This document shows, piece by piece, positions 36,732 to 47,854 of a DNA stretch of 64,000 bases. Under the pieces are notes generated by a model that made no database searches, was not told the origin of the DNA, and saw only the letters and a list, made by a program, of their open reading frames with translations. Source of the DNA: Floccifex porci. GTDB lineage: Bacteria > Bacillota_I > Bacilli_A > Erysipelotrichales > Erysipelotrichaceae. Position 1 is the stretch's first letter, and every line of letters begins with the position of its first letter. A program made the position numbers and the translations under genes. The stretch is from NCBI RefSeq assembly GCF_009696175.1, contig NZ_VUMM01000005.1, positions 1 through 64,000 on the forward strand, in the 5' to 3' direction.

Positions 36732-38624
36732 ATGGCACAGAAACAATTTAAAACAGAATCAAAACGTATTTTAGATTTAATGATTAATTCCATTTATACG
36801 CATAAAGAAATATTTCTTCGTGAATTGATTTCCAATGCATCGGATGCAATCGATAAATATTATTTTACAAATCAGGGACATGTGAATTCAGATGAATTGG
36901 AAATTCGAATTGATTTAGATGAAGAAAATCGTAAAATTACCATTTCAGATACTGGGATTGGTATGGATGAAACGGATTTAGATGAAAATTTAGGTACTAT
37001 TGCCCAATCTGGATCTTTAGCTTTTAAAGAAGAAATGGCAAAAGAAGATAAGAAAGAAGAAGATATTGATATTATTGGACAGTTTGGGGTTGGATTCTAT
37101 TCTGCTTTTATGGTAAGTAAAGAAATCACTGTTATTTCTAAAAAAGAAGGCTGCCCAGCTTATAAATGGACAAGTGATGGTGTAAGTGGATATGAAATTT
37201 CTGAAGGTGAAAGAGAAAATCATGGTACAACCATTATTCTGACTTTAAAAGAAGATAGTGATGAAGAAGATTATTCTCAATATTTAAAAACATATAAAAT
37301 CAAAGATCTGGTGAAGAAATATTCAGACTATATTCGTTATCCAATCCATATGAATGTAGAAACGACAAAAGTTAAAGAAGGAAGCGAAGACAAAGACAAT
37401 CCTGAATATGAAACAGTAATCGAAGAACAGACATTAAACTCAATGGTTCCTTTATGGAAACGTGCAAAATCACAGATTACACAAGAAGAATACAATCAGT
37501 TCTATAAAGATCATTTTTATGATTATTCCGATCCTTTTAGAACAATTCATTTTAATGTAGAAGGAAATGTAAGCTTTAATGCTTTGTTGTATATCCCATC
37601 TCGTGTGCCTCAGGGATTCTACAATGCCGATTATAAACGAGGTTTGCAATTGTACTGTCGTGGTGTCTTTATTATGGATCATGCAGAAGATCTTTTGCCA
37701 GATTATTTACGCTTTGTCAAGGGTCTTGTCGATTCACAGGATCTATCTTTAAATATTTCTCGTGAATTGTTACAGCACGATCACCAGTTAAAAATAATTG
37801 CTTCTCGTATTGAAAAGAAAGTGTTATCCGAATTAACAAATTTATTAACAAAAGAAAGAGAAGAATACGAAAAGTTCTGGAATAACTTTGGTATAAATTT
37901 AAAATTTGGATGTTACAACAATTATGGTAGAGACAAAGATAAACTGCAGGATCTATTATTGTTCAATTCTTCGAAAGAAAATAAACTTGTGACATTAAAT
38001 GAATATGTACAAAGAATGAAAGAAGATCAGAAAGATATTTATTATGTTTCTGGAAGTGATGTAAATTTAATTGACAAATTACCGGTTGTACAGACTTTGA
38101 AATCTAAAGGGTTTGAAGTATTGTATTTAACAGATAATGTAGATGAATTTGTGATGCAGTCATTAATGACCTATAGAGAAAAAGGATTCAAGAATGCGGC
38201 ACAGGGAGATCTGGATATCGATTCTCAGGAAGAAAAAGATGAATTAAATAAAACAAAAGAAGAAAACAAAGAATTACTTGATTTTATGAAAGATTCTTTA
38301 GAAGAAGTCAGTGAAGTTCGTCTGTCTTCCAAATTAATTGATGATCCTGTATGCTTAACAGCTGGGGAAGGAATTTCTTTTGAAATGGAACGTGTATTTA
38401 ATAATATGCCAGACAATCCAATGCCTATGAAAGCCAATCGTATTCTTGAAATCAATCCAAAACATCCAATTTTTGAAAGATTGAAAGATTTATATACAGA
38501 TGATAAAGATAAAGTAAAAGAAGTGGCGGAAGTCTTATATGACCAGGCTTGTTTAATTGAAGGATTCCCAATTAAAGATCCAATCGCCTATTCAAGAAAA
38601 ATCTGTGAATTGTTAGTAAAATAA
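36732..38624 (+). CDS. htpG: Hsp90 chaperone HtpG
   Basis: An ATP-dependent homodimeric chaperone of 630 residues. The N-terminal GHKL ATPase shows LISNASDAIDK, ISDTGIGMDE and GQFGVGFYSAFMVS. The middle domain has the catalytic-Arg region NISRELLQHD, and the C-terminal dimerisation domain ends the protein. Start ATG 36732 follows AAAGGAG by eight bases; an in-frame upstream codon at 36699 lies in the CIRCE-proximal leader. Unlike B. subtilis htpG, which is not an HrcA target, this copy sits behind two CIRCE-type operators and should be HrcA-controlled with clpB. Confidence 0.96.
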   Translation: MAQKQFKTESKRILDLMINSIYTHKEIFLRELISNASDAIDKYYFTNQGHVNSDELEIRIDLDEENRKITISDTGIGMDETDLDENLGTIAQSGSLAFKEEMAKEDKKEEDIDIIGQFGVGFYSAFMVSKEITVISKKEGCPAYKWTSDGVSGYEISEGERENHGTTIILTLKEDSDEEDYSQYLKTYKIKDLVKKYSDYIRYPIHMNVETTKVKEGSEDKDNPEYETVIEEQTLNSMVPLWKRAKSQITQEEYNQFYKDHFYDYSDPFRTIHFNVEGNVSFNALLYIPSRVPQGFYNADYKRGLQLYCRGVFIMDHAEDLLPDYLRFVKGLVDSQDLSLNISRELLQHDHQLKIIASRIEKKVLSELTNLLTKEREEYEKFWNNFGINLKFGCYNNYGRDKDKLQDLLLFNSSKENKLVTLNEYVQRMKEDQKDIYYVSGSDVNLIDKLPVVQTLKSKGFEVLYLTDNVDEFVMQSLMTYREKGFKNAAQGDLDIDSQEEKDELNKTKEENKELLDFMKDSLEEVSEVRLSSKLIDDPVCLTAGEGISFEMERVFNNMPDNPMPMKANRILEINPKHPIFERLKDLYTDDKDKVKEVAEVLYDQACLIEGFPIKDPIAYSRKICELLVK

Positions 38625-38653
38625 GATGAGTCAAAAAAGATTCATCTTTTTTT
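38623..38653 (+). terminator. Terminator after htpG
   Basis: The stem AAGATGA/TCATCTT is followed by seven T. Confidence 0.75.
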
Positions 38654-38695
38654 ATAATGTGCTACAATAAGAAGAGCTTTAAGGAGAAATGGCTT

Positions 38696-39703
38696 ATGAA
38701 AGTGATAGATATGCATTGTGATACAATTCTTGCTCTTCTTAATAAAGAAGAAAAACATCAGGAAGTATCTTTATTTAGAAATGATTGTTCCATTGATATT
38801 GAAAAAATGAAAAAAGGAAACTATCTTTTACAGAATTTTGCACTTTTCACAGATCAGAATAAAAGAGAAATTCCAGAGCAGGAAACAATGAAATTATATG
38901 ATATGTATTGTCGTATGCTTGAAGAAAATAAAGAATGGATAAGTCCTGTTTATACTTTTGAAGATATAGAAAAAAATGAAAAAGAAGGAAAAATCTCTTC
39001 TTTATTAACTTTAGAAGACGGTGGTGTGGTTTTTCAGGATCTGGCAATGTTAAGAAACTATTACCGAATGGGAGTTCGAATGATCGCATTGACATGGAAT
39101 TATGAAAATGGAATTGGATATCCCAATTTACTGGTAAATCCCGATTTTATGGATTCCAAAGTACCCAATCTATTACAGAGAGTGGATTCTGTAAATGGAC
39201 TGACTCCATTTGGCTTTTCTTACATAAAGGAAATGGAGCGACTGGGAATTATTATTGATGTATCCCATTTAAACGATGCTGGATTCTGGGATGTTTTTGA
39301 TACATGTACCAAACCTTTCGTTGCCTCACATTCAAATGCGAGAAGAATCTGTCCTGTTGCACGAAATTTATCGGATGAAATGATTTTAGCTTTGAAAGAA
39401 AAAGGTGGAGTTATGGGACTGAATTTCTGTGGAGACTTTTTAGAATTGCACGATCTTCCCAATGGGAAAAGTCGCATTGAAGCAATGGTAAAACAGATAC
39501 AGTACATTAAAGATCTGGCTGGAATCGAAGTGATCGGTTTAGGAACCGATTTTGATGGAATCAATTGTGAATGTGAAATTGAAAATGCTTCACAGATGTA
39601 TCTGTTGGAACAGGCTTTATATGAAGCAGGCTTCACAACAGAAGAAGTTGAAAAAATATTCTATAAAAATGTTTTGCGTGTTTACCAAGAGGTTTTAAAA
39701 TAA
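38696..39703 (+). CDS. Membrane-dipeptidase family zinc peptidase (M19)
   Basis: A 335-residue enzyme related to renal dipeptidase, hydrolysing dipeptides and possibly D-amino-acid dipeptides. Zinc ligands are visible as IDMHCDT (His-x-Asp) at the N-terminus, Glu in LLTLEDGG, His in DVSHLND and His-Ser in ASHSNARRICPVARNLSD; GLGTDFDGI holds the conserved Asp. No signal peptide is seen. ATG 38696 has AAGGAG nine bases upstream. A potassium channel gene starts four bases after the stop, so the genes lie in one transcription unit or the second has an internal promoter. Confidence 0.9.
   Translation: MKVIDMHCDTILALLNKEEKHQEVSLFRNDCSIDIEKMKKGNYLLQNFALFTDQNKREIPEQETMKLYDMYCRMLEENKEWISPVYTFEDIEKNEKEGKISSLLTLEDGGVVFQDLAMLRNYYRMGVRMIALTWNYENGIGYPNLLVNPDFMDSKVPNLLQRVDSVNGLTPFGFSYIKEMERLGIIIDVSHLNDAGFWDVFDTCTKPFVASHSNARRICPVARNLSDEMILALKEKGGVMGLNFCGDFLELHDLPNGKSRIEAMVKQIQYIKDLAGIEVIGLGTDFDGINCECEIENASQMYLLEQALYEAGFTTEEVEKIFYKNVLRVYQEVLK
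39696..39701 (+). promoter_or_regulatory. Possible leaderless -10 box of the potassium uptake gene
   Basis: TAAAAT at 39696-39701 ends seven bases before ATG 39708, within the last codons of the dipeptidase gene. The -35 is poor, so translational coupling is an equal alternative. Confidence 0.3.
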
Positions 39704-39707
39704 GAAT

Positions 39708-41033
39708 ATGAATCGATATCTTAAATTCAGAAAGCTATTAACAGCACAAAGAATTATTATCTTTGGGTTTCTATTTGTAATCTTAACGGGAACTTTGTTT
39801 CTTCTTCTTCCGATATCCAGAAATGAAAGTGTTTCTTTTATTGATGCCCTTTTTACAGCAACTTCCGCAACTTGTGTAACTGGTCTAGTAGTAAATAATA
39901 CAGCCACTTTCTGGTCAAGCTTTGGACACGTTGTGATTTTACTGTTAATTCAGATTGGTGGAATGGGAGTAATCACATTAGCTATTTTAATTGGAATCTT
40001 ATCTGGAAAGAAGATTGGTTTATCTTCTCGTTCTTTGATGCAGGAATCCATCAGTGCTCCATATGTGGGAGGAATCATTCGATATTCGAAATTCTTTATT
40101 AAAGGAATTTTTTTAATTGAAATTATAGGAGCTGTATTGCTGATGTTTCAATTTATTCCAGAATATGGTCCAAAAGGAATCTGGTATTCTATATTTCATT
40201 CTATTTCTGCATTCTGTAATGCAGGATTTGATTTGGTATCCACTCCAGATACACCAGGTTCTTTAATGAAATACGCCTATAATCCATTAATTAATACTGT
40301 AATCTGTTTATTAATTGTGATTGGTGGAATTGGTTTTATCACATGGTCTGATTTTCAGAAACATCGTTTTAAATTTCAAAAATATTCATTACAGTCAAAA
40401 CTGGTTCTGGTGACAACCGCAATATTATTGCTTTTTCCATTTTTGTTTTTCTTTTTCCATGAATTTAAAGATTTAAGTATCTCTCAAAGATTCTGGGTAT
40501 CTATGTTCCAAAGCGTAACATTACGAACTGCAGGATTTAATACTGTTGATTTTTATGGAATGAGTGAAGCCAGTCGTCTGATCATGATTCTAATGATGCT
40601 GGTAGGAGGCGCTACTGGATCGACAGCTGGGGGAATGAAGGTCAATACTTTGGCAATTATAGTACTAGCTTCCTTTTCTATTTTCTTTAAAAGACAGGAT
40701 GTTACGGTATTTAAAAGAAGAATTGTAGATGAAATCGTATTAAATGCTTTAACCATATTTATGATGTATGTATTTTTCTTTCTTGCCGGCGGTATATTAT
40801 TGAGTATCTTTGAAAATCTTCCTATTCTGACTTGTTTATTTGAAAGTGCTTCGGCATTAGGAACAGTTGGATTAACAATGGGAATAACCTCTTCTTTACA
40901 TACTTCCAGTAAGATTGTACTGATTATTCTGATGTATTTAGGTCGTGTAGGAGGATTGACTTTCATCTATGCAACGGTTTCAAATATAAAAACGTATTCT
41001 AAATTGCCACAGGAAAAAGTTACGGTTGGTTAG
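39708..41033 (+). CDS. TrkH/KtrB-family potassium uptake membrane subunit
   Basis: A 441-residue integral membrane protein with four pore-loop repeats of the Trk/Ktr superfamily. Selectivity segments are visible, for example FTATSATCVTGL, ISAFCNAGFDL, VTLRTAGFNTVD and ESASALGTVGLTMG, each with the key glycine. The length suits KtrB. The regulatory RCK subunit KtrA/TrkA is not nearby. No Shine-Dalgarno precedes the ATG. The NUDIX gene starts immediately downstream, one base after the stop. Confidence 0.92.
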   Translation: MNRYLKFRKLLTAQRIIIFGFLFVILTGTLFLLLPISRNESVSFIDALFTATSATCVTGLVVNNTATFWSSFGHVVILLLIQIGGMGVITLAILIGILSGKKIGLSSRSLMQESISAPYVGGIIRYSKFFIKGIFLIEIIGAVLLMFQFIPEYGPKGIWYSIFHSISAFCNAGFDLVSTPDTPGSLMKYAYNPLINTVICLLIVIGGIGFITWSDFQKHRFKFQKYSLQSKLVLVTTAILLLFPFLFFFFHEFKDLSISQRFWVSMFQSVTLRTAGFNTVDFYGMSEASRLIMILMMLVGGATGSTAGGMKVNTLAIIVLASFSIFFKRQDVTVFKRRIVDEIVLNALTIFMMYVFFFLAGGILLSIFENLPILTCLFESASALGTVGLTMGITSSLHTSSKIVLIILMYLGRVGGLTFIYATVSNIKTYSKLPQEKVTVG

Positions 41034-41034
41034 T

Positions 41035-41601
41035 ATGGATTTAGCAAAACAGTTAGAATTGTATATTCCCTATAACCAGCAGGAAGAAAAAGATAAACAG
41101 GTGATTTTAAAAGCATTGAATCTCAAGGATATATTTTTTAGAACAAACGAAATGTGTCATATTACATCCAGTGCATGGATCGTGAATTCCGATTTTACAA
41201 AAGTATTAATGGCCTATCATCGCATCTACGATTCCTGGGCATGGTTAGGTGGTCATAATGATGGAAATACCGATTGTCTTCAGGTGGCCATTCAGGAAGC
41301 AAAAGAAGAAAGCGGATTGAAAAACATTGTTCCATTATCGGATTCCATCTTTTCAATAGAAGTATTAACAGTGGATGGACATGAGAAAAAGGGAAGTTAT
41401 GTATCCAGTCATCTTCATTTGAATATTACATATTTGCTGCAGGCCGATGAAAATGAAGAAGTGCATATAAAGGAAGATGAAAATAAAGGAGTAAAATGGT
41501 TTTTAATGGAAGAAGTTGAAAAAGTATCTTCTGAACCATGGTTTATTAAAAGAATTTATAATAAATTAAATCAGAAAGTAAAACAGACTGTTACAAAGTA
41601 G
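41035..41601 (+). CDS. NUDIX hydrolase
   Basis: A 188-residue protein with a NUDIX fold. The box reads GGHNDGNTDCLQVAIQEAKEESGL; the REUxEExGU core appears as QEAKEESGL, retaining the metal-binding glutamates, while the upstream Glu of the strict consensus is altered. The family hydrolyses nucleoside diphosphate derivatives or related compounds; the substrate is unknown. It lacks a ribosome site and starts one base after the potassium channel stop, so reinitiation is likely. ATG 41035 is preferred to an in-frame TTG at 41026. Confidence 0.82.
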   Translation: MDLAKQLELYIPYNQQEEKDKQVILKALNLKDIFFRTNEMCHITSSAWIVNSDFTKVLMAYHRIYDSWAWLGGHNDGNTDCLQVAIQEAKEESGLKNIVPLSDSIFSIEVLTVDGHEKKGSYVSSHLHLNITYLLQADENEEVHIKEDENKGVKWFLMEEVEKVSSEPWFIKRIYNKLNQKVKQTVTK

Positions 41602-41618
41602 TAACAGTCTATTTTTTA
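41585..41618 (+). terminator. Terminator after the NUDIX gene
   Basis: The perfect stem AGACTGTTAC/GTAACAGTCT is followed by ATTTTTT. It overlaps the stop of the convergent DUF1002 gene. Confidence 0.85.
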
Positions 41619-42539
41619 TAGGTTGAATAAATCTTTAAACCATTGAATAATACGATCCAGTAAACCAGAATCCTGAGCCTGTTTTAGTAAGTCACCAAAA
41701 TTTTTTGAAAAAGATTTTGCCAGAGAATTCAGCTGGTTTAATACATCCTGACTGTCAATGGCAGACGTATTTGCGTATTTTTTTGCGAATTCAATGATCG
41801 CATTGATGTTTTCTTCCGTTAATATTTCATTCAGTTTATATTTCTGAATGATTTCATTTACAATATTCTGAATATCTTCCTGTGATAATGCACCATTTTT
41901 CTGTTTCTGATTGGCAAGTTCCTGTTTGATTTCCAGCATTGTCTGATCCAGTACATTGGAATCAAAATTTTCCTGTCCCTCATTTTCCTGAGCGATTTCA
42001 TTTGTGATCTGCAATTCGTCCTGTGCCACTTCCGTTCTTTCTGGATCCAGTACTTCACCATTAGCTTCAAACGCTTTATAAACGCCAGTTAAAGCCGATT
42101 CACCGGTTACGCTCATTATGCTGGCAACATCGATTTCGCAATTGGTTACACCTGCAGTAATGGCTGCATTGGCATATTGTTCTTCCGTTATTTTTGTAAT
42201 GTTTTCAGGTGTCAGGATATTGACAACGACACCACTCTTATCTGTTTTTTGAACCATAACAGATGAAATTAGACTTGAACCAGAAGATAAAGAATATCCA
42301 AGATATGTATTTACATCATAGGCATCAACAATCAGTTCATTGACATATTCTGAATTGGTTATATTGAATAGTTCAGCAGTTGCCTGAATCTGATTGGCAT
42401 TAAGGCCGGCTCCATATACAACAGTGGGTTTTCCCCATTTTTCATCGATAACGTTTGTTTCAATCGCATGTACAGGTAAACAAGTACAGGATAATGTAAC
42501 TGCAACAGAAGCAAGAATACTTTTTTTCATAAATTTCAT
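41616..42539 (-). CDS. Secreted DUF1002-family protein
   Basis: A 307-residue exported protein. The signal peptide (residues 1-25, cleavage after PVHA) precedes the DUF1002 core, with WGKPTVVYGAGLNANQ, NELIVDAYDVNTYLGY and AAITAGVTNCEIDVASIMSVTGESALTGVY. The second half (about 180-307) is a helical, Gln/Asn/Glu-rich tail ending in an amphipathic segment. The family has no established function. AGGAGG precedes the ATG. The promoter is TTGACA/TAGACT on the minus strand at 42592-42565. Confidence 0.8.
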   Translation of the reverse strand: MKFMKKSILASVAVTLSCTCLPVHAIETNVIDEKWGKPTVVYGAGLNANQIQATAELFNITNSEYVNELIVDAYDVNTYLGYSLSSGSSLISSVMVQKTDKSGVVVNILTPENITKITEEQYANAAITAGVTNCEIDVASIMSVTGESALTGVYKAFEANGEVLDPERTEVAQDELQITNEIAQENEGQENFDSNVLDQTMLEIKQELANQKQKNGALSQEDIQNIVNEIIQKYKLNEILTEENINAIIEFAKKYANTSAIDSQDVLNQLNSLAKSFSKNFGDLLKQAQDSGLLDRIIQWFKDLFNL

Positions 42540-42564
42540 AGTTTTCCTCCTATCGATATAAAAG

Positions 42565-42592
42565 AGTCTAACACATAGAAAGAAAATGTCAA
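42565..42592 (-). promoter_or_regulatory. Promoter of the DUF1002 gene
   Basis: Read on the minus strand: TTGACA (42592-42587), 16-base spacer, TAGACT (42570-42565), with TGT just before the -10. Confidence 0.6.
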
Positions 42593-42659
42593 ATCCTATA
42601 AAAATAGTAGGAAATGCGTTGATAACAGATACCTACTAATGTAGTATGTAAGTACAAAA

Positions 42660-44222
<1,563 letters not shown>

Positions 44223-44226
<4 letters not shown>

Positions 44227-44900
44227 AATTTAAGGTTCAAAGACAAGTATTAGAAAAAGGCGTAAAGGTTCTGTTTGTTGTGATCGAGAATGTGGACAAT
44301 AAAACAATCAGTGAAGAATATATTATGTATCGAAATCATAAAGTAAAGGAATTATATGAAAAATATAAAGACTTTAATGTGAAAGAAGATAAAATTTTAG
44401 AAGGATATCATCTTCTTCACGATTACATTCATGTTAAAAGAAGAAAAAATATTCCTGCCAGTGAAAATCTGATACGAATGTTGATAAAAAGAAAGAACAT
44501 TGGATCCATCAATAAAATTATTGATCTCTATAATTTGATATCCATTGATTCTGCTTTAGGCGCTCACGATATGGATCAAACCGAAGGGAATGTAACCCTT
44601 CGGTTTACAGATGGAAGTGAAAATTATCAGCCTTTACAATCCGATCAGAATGTTAAGATTGCTCTTAATGAATATGCCTATATCGATGATTCCAATACGG
44701 TTTTATGTTGCCTGGAAATTCGTCAGGTAAAAAAGACATTAGTCAATGAAGATACAAGAAATGTGTGGTATATTGTACAAGGGAATGAATTTACTGATGA
44801 TTCACAGCTAATGGAAGTTGCCAGTCAGATCATTGAGATAACAACAGCATATTGTTCAGGTACAGGAAAAATAATTATTCCTGATATAATTGATTTATAA
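44223..44900 (+). CDS. B3/B4 tRNA-binding domain protein
   Basis: A 225-residue stand-alone B3/B4 domain, the module that edits mischarged tRNA in the PheRS beta subunit. The segment NLISIDSALGAHDMDQTEGNVTLRFTDGSE (with key residues S, G, H and D) matches the family pattern. The C-terminal part carries the conserved DDSNTVLCCLEIRQ. Its ATG overlaps the metY stop (ATGA), without a ribosome site, so it is translated by coupling. The metY frameshift could therefore lower its expression. Function of stand-alone members is poorly known; deacylation of a mischarged or non-protein amino acid is inferred. Confidence 0.78.
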
Positions 44901-44913
44901 AGAAAGGTTTTAC

Positions 44914-46152
44914 ATGAAAGAAGAATGGGTTAAAGGTCATTTTGGCTTAGAAAAAGAAAGTTTACGAATCACAAGAGATGGATTTTTATCTAAAACAAAA
45001 GATCCTTTTATGCATTCACCTTATGTCACAAAAGATTTTTGTGAATGCCAAACGGAAATCAATACAAGAGTCTGTTCCAGTCCAGAACAAGCCATTCAGG
45101 CTTTATATGAACAGATAAAATACATACAGAATACATTAGTCAATTTAGACGAACCGGAATTATTATGGCCTTTTTGTAATCCACCTTACATACGAAATGA
45201 AAAAGATATCGAAATTGCTGAATTTGAAGATCCTTCAAAAAAAGAATATCGTGAATATTTATCCAATCGTTATGGGAAATATAAAATGGCTTTATGTGGC
45301 ATACATGTAAACTATTCCTTTTCAGAAGATTATATAAAAGAGAAATGGAAAGATTCAAATGAAGATTATTTTACATTTAAAAATCAATTCTATTTAAATG
45401 TTGTTCAGCAGGCGGCTAAATATGGATGGCTGATTACTATGTTATGTGCTGCCAGTCCTGTACTGGATTCCAGTTATAGTGAAAAAGGAGTGTTAGGAAA
45501 AACCATCTTTAATGGAATGGCTTCAATGCGATGCTCGGATTTAGGATACTGGAATTCGTTTTCACCTTATTTTGACTATTCTTCTATACAGAATTATGCC
45601 AGCAGCATTCAAAAATATGTGGATACAGGATTGATTGCTGCTTTTAGTGAACTATATTATCCCATCCGTTTAAAACCAAAAGGAATCAATTCGCTTTCTT
45701 CTTTACAGGAAAATGGCGCCAATCATATTGAATTAAGAATGGTGGACTGTAATCCATTAGTCAAAGAAGGATTGGATATCAGAGATCTTAAATTCATTGA
45801 ACTGTTTCTGATATGGTTGAGTGAAACACAATCGGATGCGATGAGTCTGGAAGAGCAAATTCAGGCAGTACAGAATTTTAAAAATGCAGCTCATTATGAT
45901 TTAAAAACAGTGAAAATCAGCATAAAAGGACAAGATTCATTTTCGGGAGTTAAAGCAGGATTAAAAATTATCGATCAGATGAAATTATTATTCAAAGATT
46001 GTAAATCCCAGATGGATATATTATCATTTGAAGAAGAAAAATTGGAAAACCCAGAAAAGCGTTATGCATGGATCCTTCGTAAAGAATATGAAAAAGACTT
46101 TGTTTCTAAAGGATTGAAATGGGCATTGAAACAACAGGAAGAAGCAATTTAA
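44914..46152 (+). CDS. gshA: Glutamate-cysteine ligase family protein
   Basis: A 412-residue ATP-dependent ligase of the gamma-glutamylcysteine synthetase family, closest to the N-terminal half of bifunctional GshAB. Visible hallmarks are HFGLEKESLRITRDG, DFCECQTEINT, the substrate loop LCGIHVNYSF, and HIELRMVDCNPLVKEGLD. No glutathione synthetase domain is fused or nearby, so the product may be gamma-glutamylcysteine or another gamma-glutamyl amide. AAAGG precedes ATG 44914. The class II amidotransferase gene begins directly after the stop (TAA-ATG), which suggests that the two products act together. Confidence 0.85.
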   Translation: MKEEWVKGHFGLEKESLRITRDGFLSKTKDPFMHSPYVTKDFCECQTEINTRVCSSPEQAIQALYEQIKYIQNTLVNLDEPELLWPFCNPPYIRNEKDIEIAEFEDPSKKEYREYLSNRYGKYKMALCGIHVNYSFSEDYIKEKWKDSNEDYFTFKNQFYLNVVQQAAKYGWLITMLCAASPVLDSSYSEKGVLGKTIFNGMASMRCSDLGYWNSFSPYFDYSSIQNYASSIQKYVDTGLIAAFSELYYPIRLKPKGINSLSSLQENGANHIELRMVDCNPLVKEGLDIRDLKFIELFLIWLSETQSDAMSLEEQIQAVQNFKNAAHYDLKTVKISIKGQDSFSGVKAGLKIIDQMKLLFKDCKSQMDILSFEEEKLENPEKRYAWILRKEYEKDFVSKGLKWALKQQEEAI

Positions 46153-46902
46153 ATGTGTGAATTATTTGGTATTTCTAGTGAATATAAAGTAGAAATCAAT
46201 ACGTATCTAAATGAATTTTTTTCTCATGGTCAAGACCATCCCAATGGATGGGGTCTTGCCATTTTTCATTCGGATTCTGTAAATCTGGAAAAAGAACCAG
46301 TCTGTTCCAATCAGTCTTCTTATTTAAAAGAGAGACTGAAATCAGATATATATGTAAAAGATGCCATTGCTCATATTCGTTTAGCAACCAGAGGAGTAGA
46401 AAAGTATGAAAATACCCATCCGTTTATTAAATCGGATGAAACAAAAAGAATTTGGACACTGGCTCATAATGGTACGATATTTGATAATGTACTGCTGGAT
46501 TCTTATTGTGATATTCAACAAGGACAAACAGACAGTGAAAGAATATTATGTTTTATCGTTGAAAGAATGAAAGATTTTGATGAAAAAGAAAGATTTGATT
46601 GTTTAGATGATATCGTATGTATGCTTTCCAATCATAATAAATTAAATTTATTAATTTACGATGGTTCCATATTGTATGTTCATACAAATTATAAACACAG
46701 TTTATACAAGCTTCAAAAAGAAAAAACAGTGATATTTTCAACGCAGCCACTGGATTCCGATGATTGGAAAGAAGTGGATCTTTGCCAGTTATTTGCCTAT
46801 AAAGATGGAAAAATGATTTATAAAGGAACCGTTCACAATCAGGAATATGTTGATAATGAAAAAGATATGAAATATCTGTTTATGGATTGGGCTTATTTAT
46901 AA
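46153..46902 (+). CDS. Class II glutamine amidotransferase (EgtC/YafJ-like)
   Basis: A 249-residue N-terminal-nucleophile hydrolase. The chain begins MCELFGIS, so Cys2 becomes the catalytic N-terminus after Met removal. HGQDHPNGWGLAIF and HIRLATRG hold the conserved Asn-Gly and Arg, and LAHNGTIFDN is the oxyanion segment. Stand-alone members of this group include EgtC, which removes gamma-glutamate from a thiol intermediate. Because it is fused in translation to a GshA-type ligase, removal of a gamma-glutamyl group is a reasonable guess. EgtB and EgtD are not present, so ergothioneine synthesis is not supported. Confidence 0.82.
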   Translation: MCELFGISSEYKVEINTYLNEFFSHGQDHPNGWGLAIFHSDSVNLEKEPVCSNQSSYLKERLKSDIYVKDAIAHIRLATRGVEKYENTHPFIKSDETKRIWTLAHNGTIFDNVLLDSYCDIQQGQTDSERILCFIVERMKDFDEKERFDCLDDIVCMLSNHNKLNLLIYDGSILYVHTNYKHSLYKLQKEKTVIFSTQPLDSDDWKEVDLCQLFAYKDGKMIYKGTVHNQEYVDNEKDMKYLFMDWAYL

Positions 46903-46973
46903 ACAATCGATGATATTTTGATAAAATATTTTGAATACGATTGAGTTTTAAAATCGTTAAGAAAAGGGATAAA

Positions 46974-47465
46974 ATGAAAAAAGCATTGGTAATAGGGGAT
47001 TCAAATACATGGGGATACGATCCAAGAAGTTATTTTGGTGGTAAATATAAAAAAACATGGGTGGAGTATTTAGAAGTCCATGATTGGAAATTTATTTCAA
47101 ATGGAATCAATGGAAGATGTCTACATGATATTTTGGATATGAAAGTATATGAACCCTATGATTTTATATGGATCTGTTTAGGAACCAATGATATTTTACA
47201 GTATCGTAAAATTGAAAATATTATAGAGGATATGAAAATTATTTTGACCCATTTTGAAAATGCAGGCATTCTTTGTCCACCTGTTATAGAAATAGTGGAA
47301 TTCAAACAGAAAAGCATAGAATTGAATCAGGAATATATGAAATTAAAAGTACCTTGTATTCCATATGAAAAAGTAGAATTATGTTTTGATGGGATACATT
47401 TTTCAGAATCTGGACATAAACAGTTTGCATCCAATATTAATAAAATCCTAAATAAAAAGCTCTGA
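46974..47465 (+). CDS. SGNH/GDSL-type esterase
   Basis: A 163-residue hydrolase of the SGNH superfamily. Block I is LVIGDSNTWGY with nucleophile Ser10. Block III carries GTNDI, and the catalytic dyad is in CFDGIHFSESGH. SNTWG is typical of the arylesterase/TesA-like subgroup seen in Firmicutes. There is no signal peptide, so the substrate is probably cytoplasmic. AAGGGA precedes ATG 46974. It follows the amidotransferase after 71 bases with its own terminator downstream. The substrate is unknown. Confidence 0.85.
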   Translation: MKKALVIGDSNTWGYDPRSYFGGKYKKTWVEYLEVHDWKFISNGINGRCLHDILDMKVYEPYDFIWICLGTNDILQYRKIENIIEDMKIILTHFENAGILCPPVIEIVEFKQKSIELNQEYMKLKVPCIPYEKVELCFDGIHFSESGHKQFASNINKILNKKL

Positions 47466-47487
47466 TTTCTCAGAGCAATTTTTTTAT
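47459..47487 (+). terminator. Terminator after the SGNH gene
   Basis: The stem GCTCTG/CAGAGC is followed by AATTTTTTT. Confidence 0.82.
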
Positions 47488-47489
47488 AA

Positions 47490-47573
47490 TGGTCCGGGTG
47501 ACAGGACTCGAACCTGCACGCTTGGGGCATTAGATCCTAAGTCTAACGTGTCTGCCAATTTCACCACACCCGG
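47490..47573 (-). tRNA. tRNA-Leu (UAG anticodon)
   Basis: The minus strand folds as an 84-base tRNA with acceptor stem CCGGGTG/CACCCGG, discriminator A and an encoded CCA. The anticodon arm is TTAGA-CTTAGGA-TCTAA with anticodon TAG. A variable arm of the type II class (AATGCCCCAAGCGT region) and the T-loop GTTCGAGTC are present. The long variable arm and A73 support leucine. It lies convergent to the SGNH gene. Confidence 0.93.
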
Positions 47574-47614
47574 ATGCCCAACTATTTTATCATATTTTTG
47601 ATATTTTGCAACTA

Positions 47615-47848
47615 TTAATGTAAAATCGTTGGAGCACAAATCATTTCAATTTCATCCTGTAAATAGGTTTTTAATTTTTCAATCAATTCCTCTGTGATTT
47701 GAACACCTTGAATATAAATAGGTTCCTGTCCAGGTTCCATGATAAATTCGATTTGAGGAAGCTGAGACAATTCCTGTTTATTTGACAATTTTTCGATCTG
47801 CTTAAGAATCGGATCGGCCAGATATTTAATCAATTCATCTTCGTTCAT
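47615..47848 (-). CDS. Small protein of unknown function, leaderless
   Basis: A 77-residue soluble, acidic protein that I do not recognise: it starts MNEDELIKYLADPILKQ and contains QIEFIMEPGQEPIYIQGVQ. It is mainly helical at the N-terminus with a short beta section. The start is supported by a strong minus-strand promoter whose +1 is the A of the ATG; there is no ribosome site. The frame stays open further upstream to 48007 but that part crosses the divergent gene and its promoter. It lies between tRNA-Leu and a divergent coiled-coil membrane protein. Short length lowers confidence. Confidence 0.55.
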   Translation of the reverse strand: MNEDELIKYLADPILKQIEKLSNKQELSQLPQIEFIMEPGQEPIYIQGVQITEELIEKLKTYLQDEIEMICAPTILH

Positions 47849-47854
47849 GCTTTG

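Noticed and set aside
44914-46902. Ergothioneine biosynthesis cluster
   Set aside because: The ligase and EgtC-like hydrolase recall EgtA/EgtC, but EgtB, EgtD and EgtE are absent, and the ligase resembles GshA of GshAB type.
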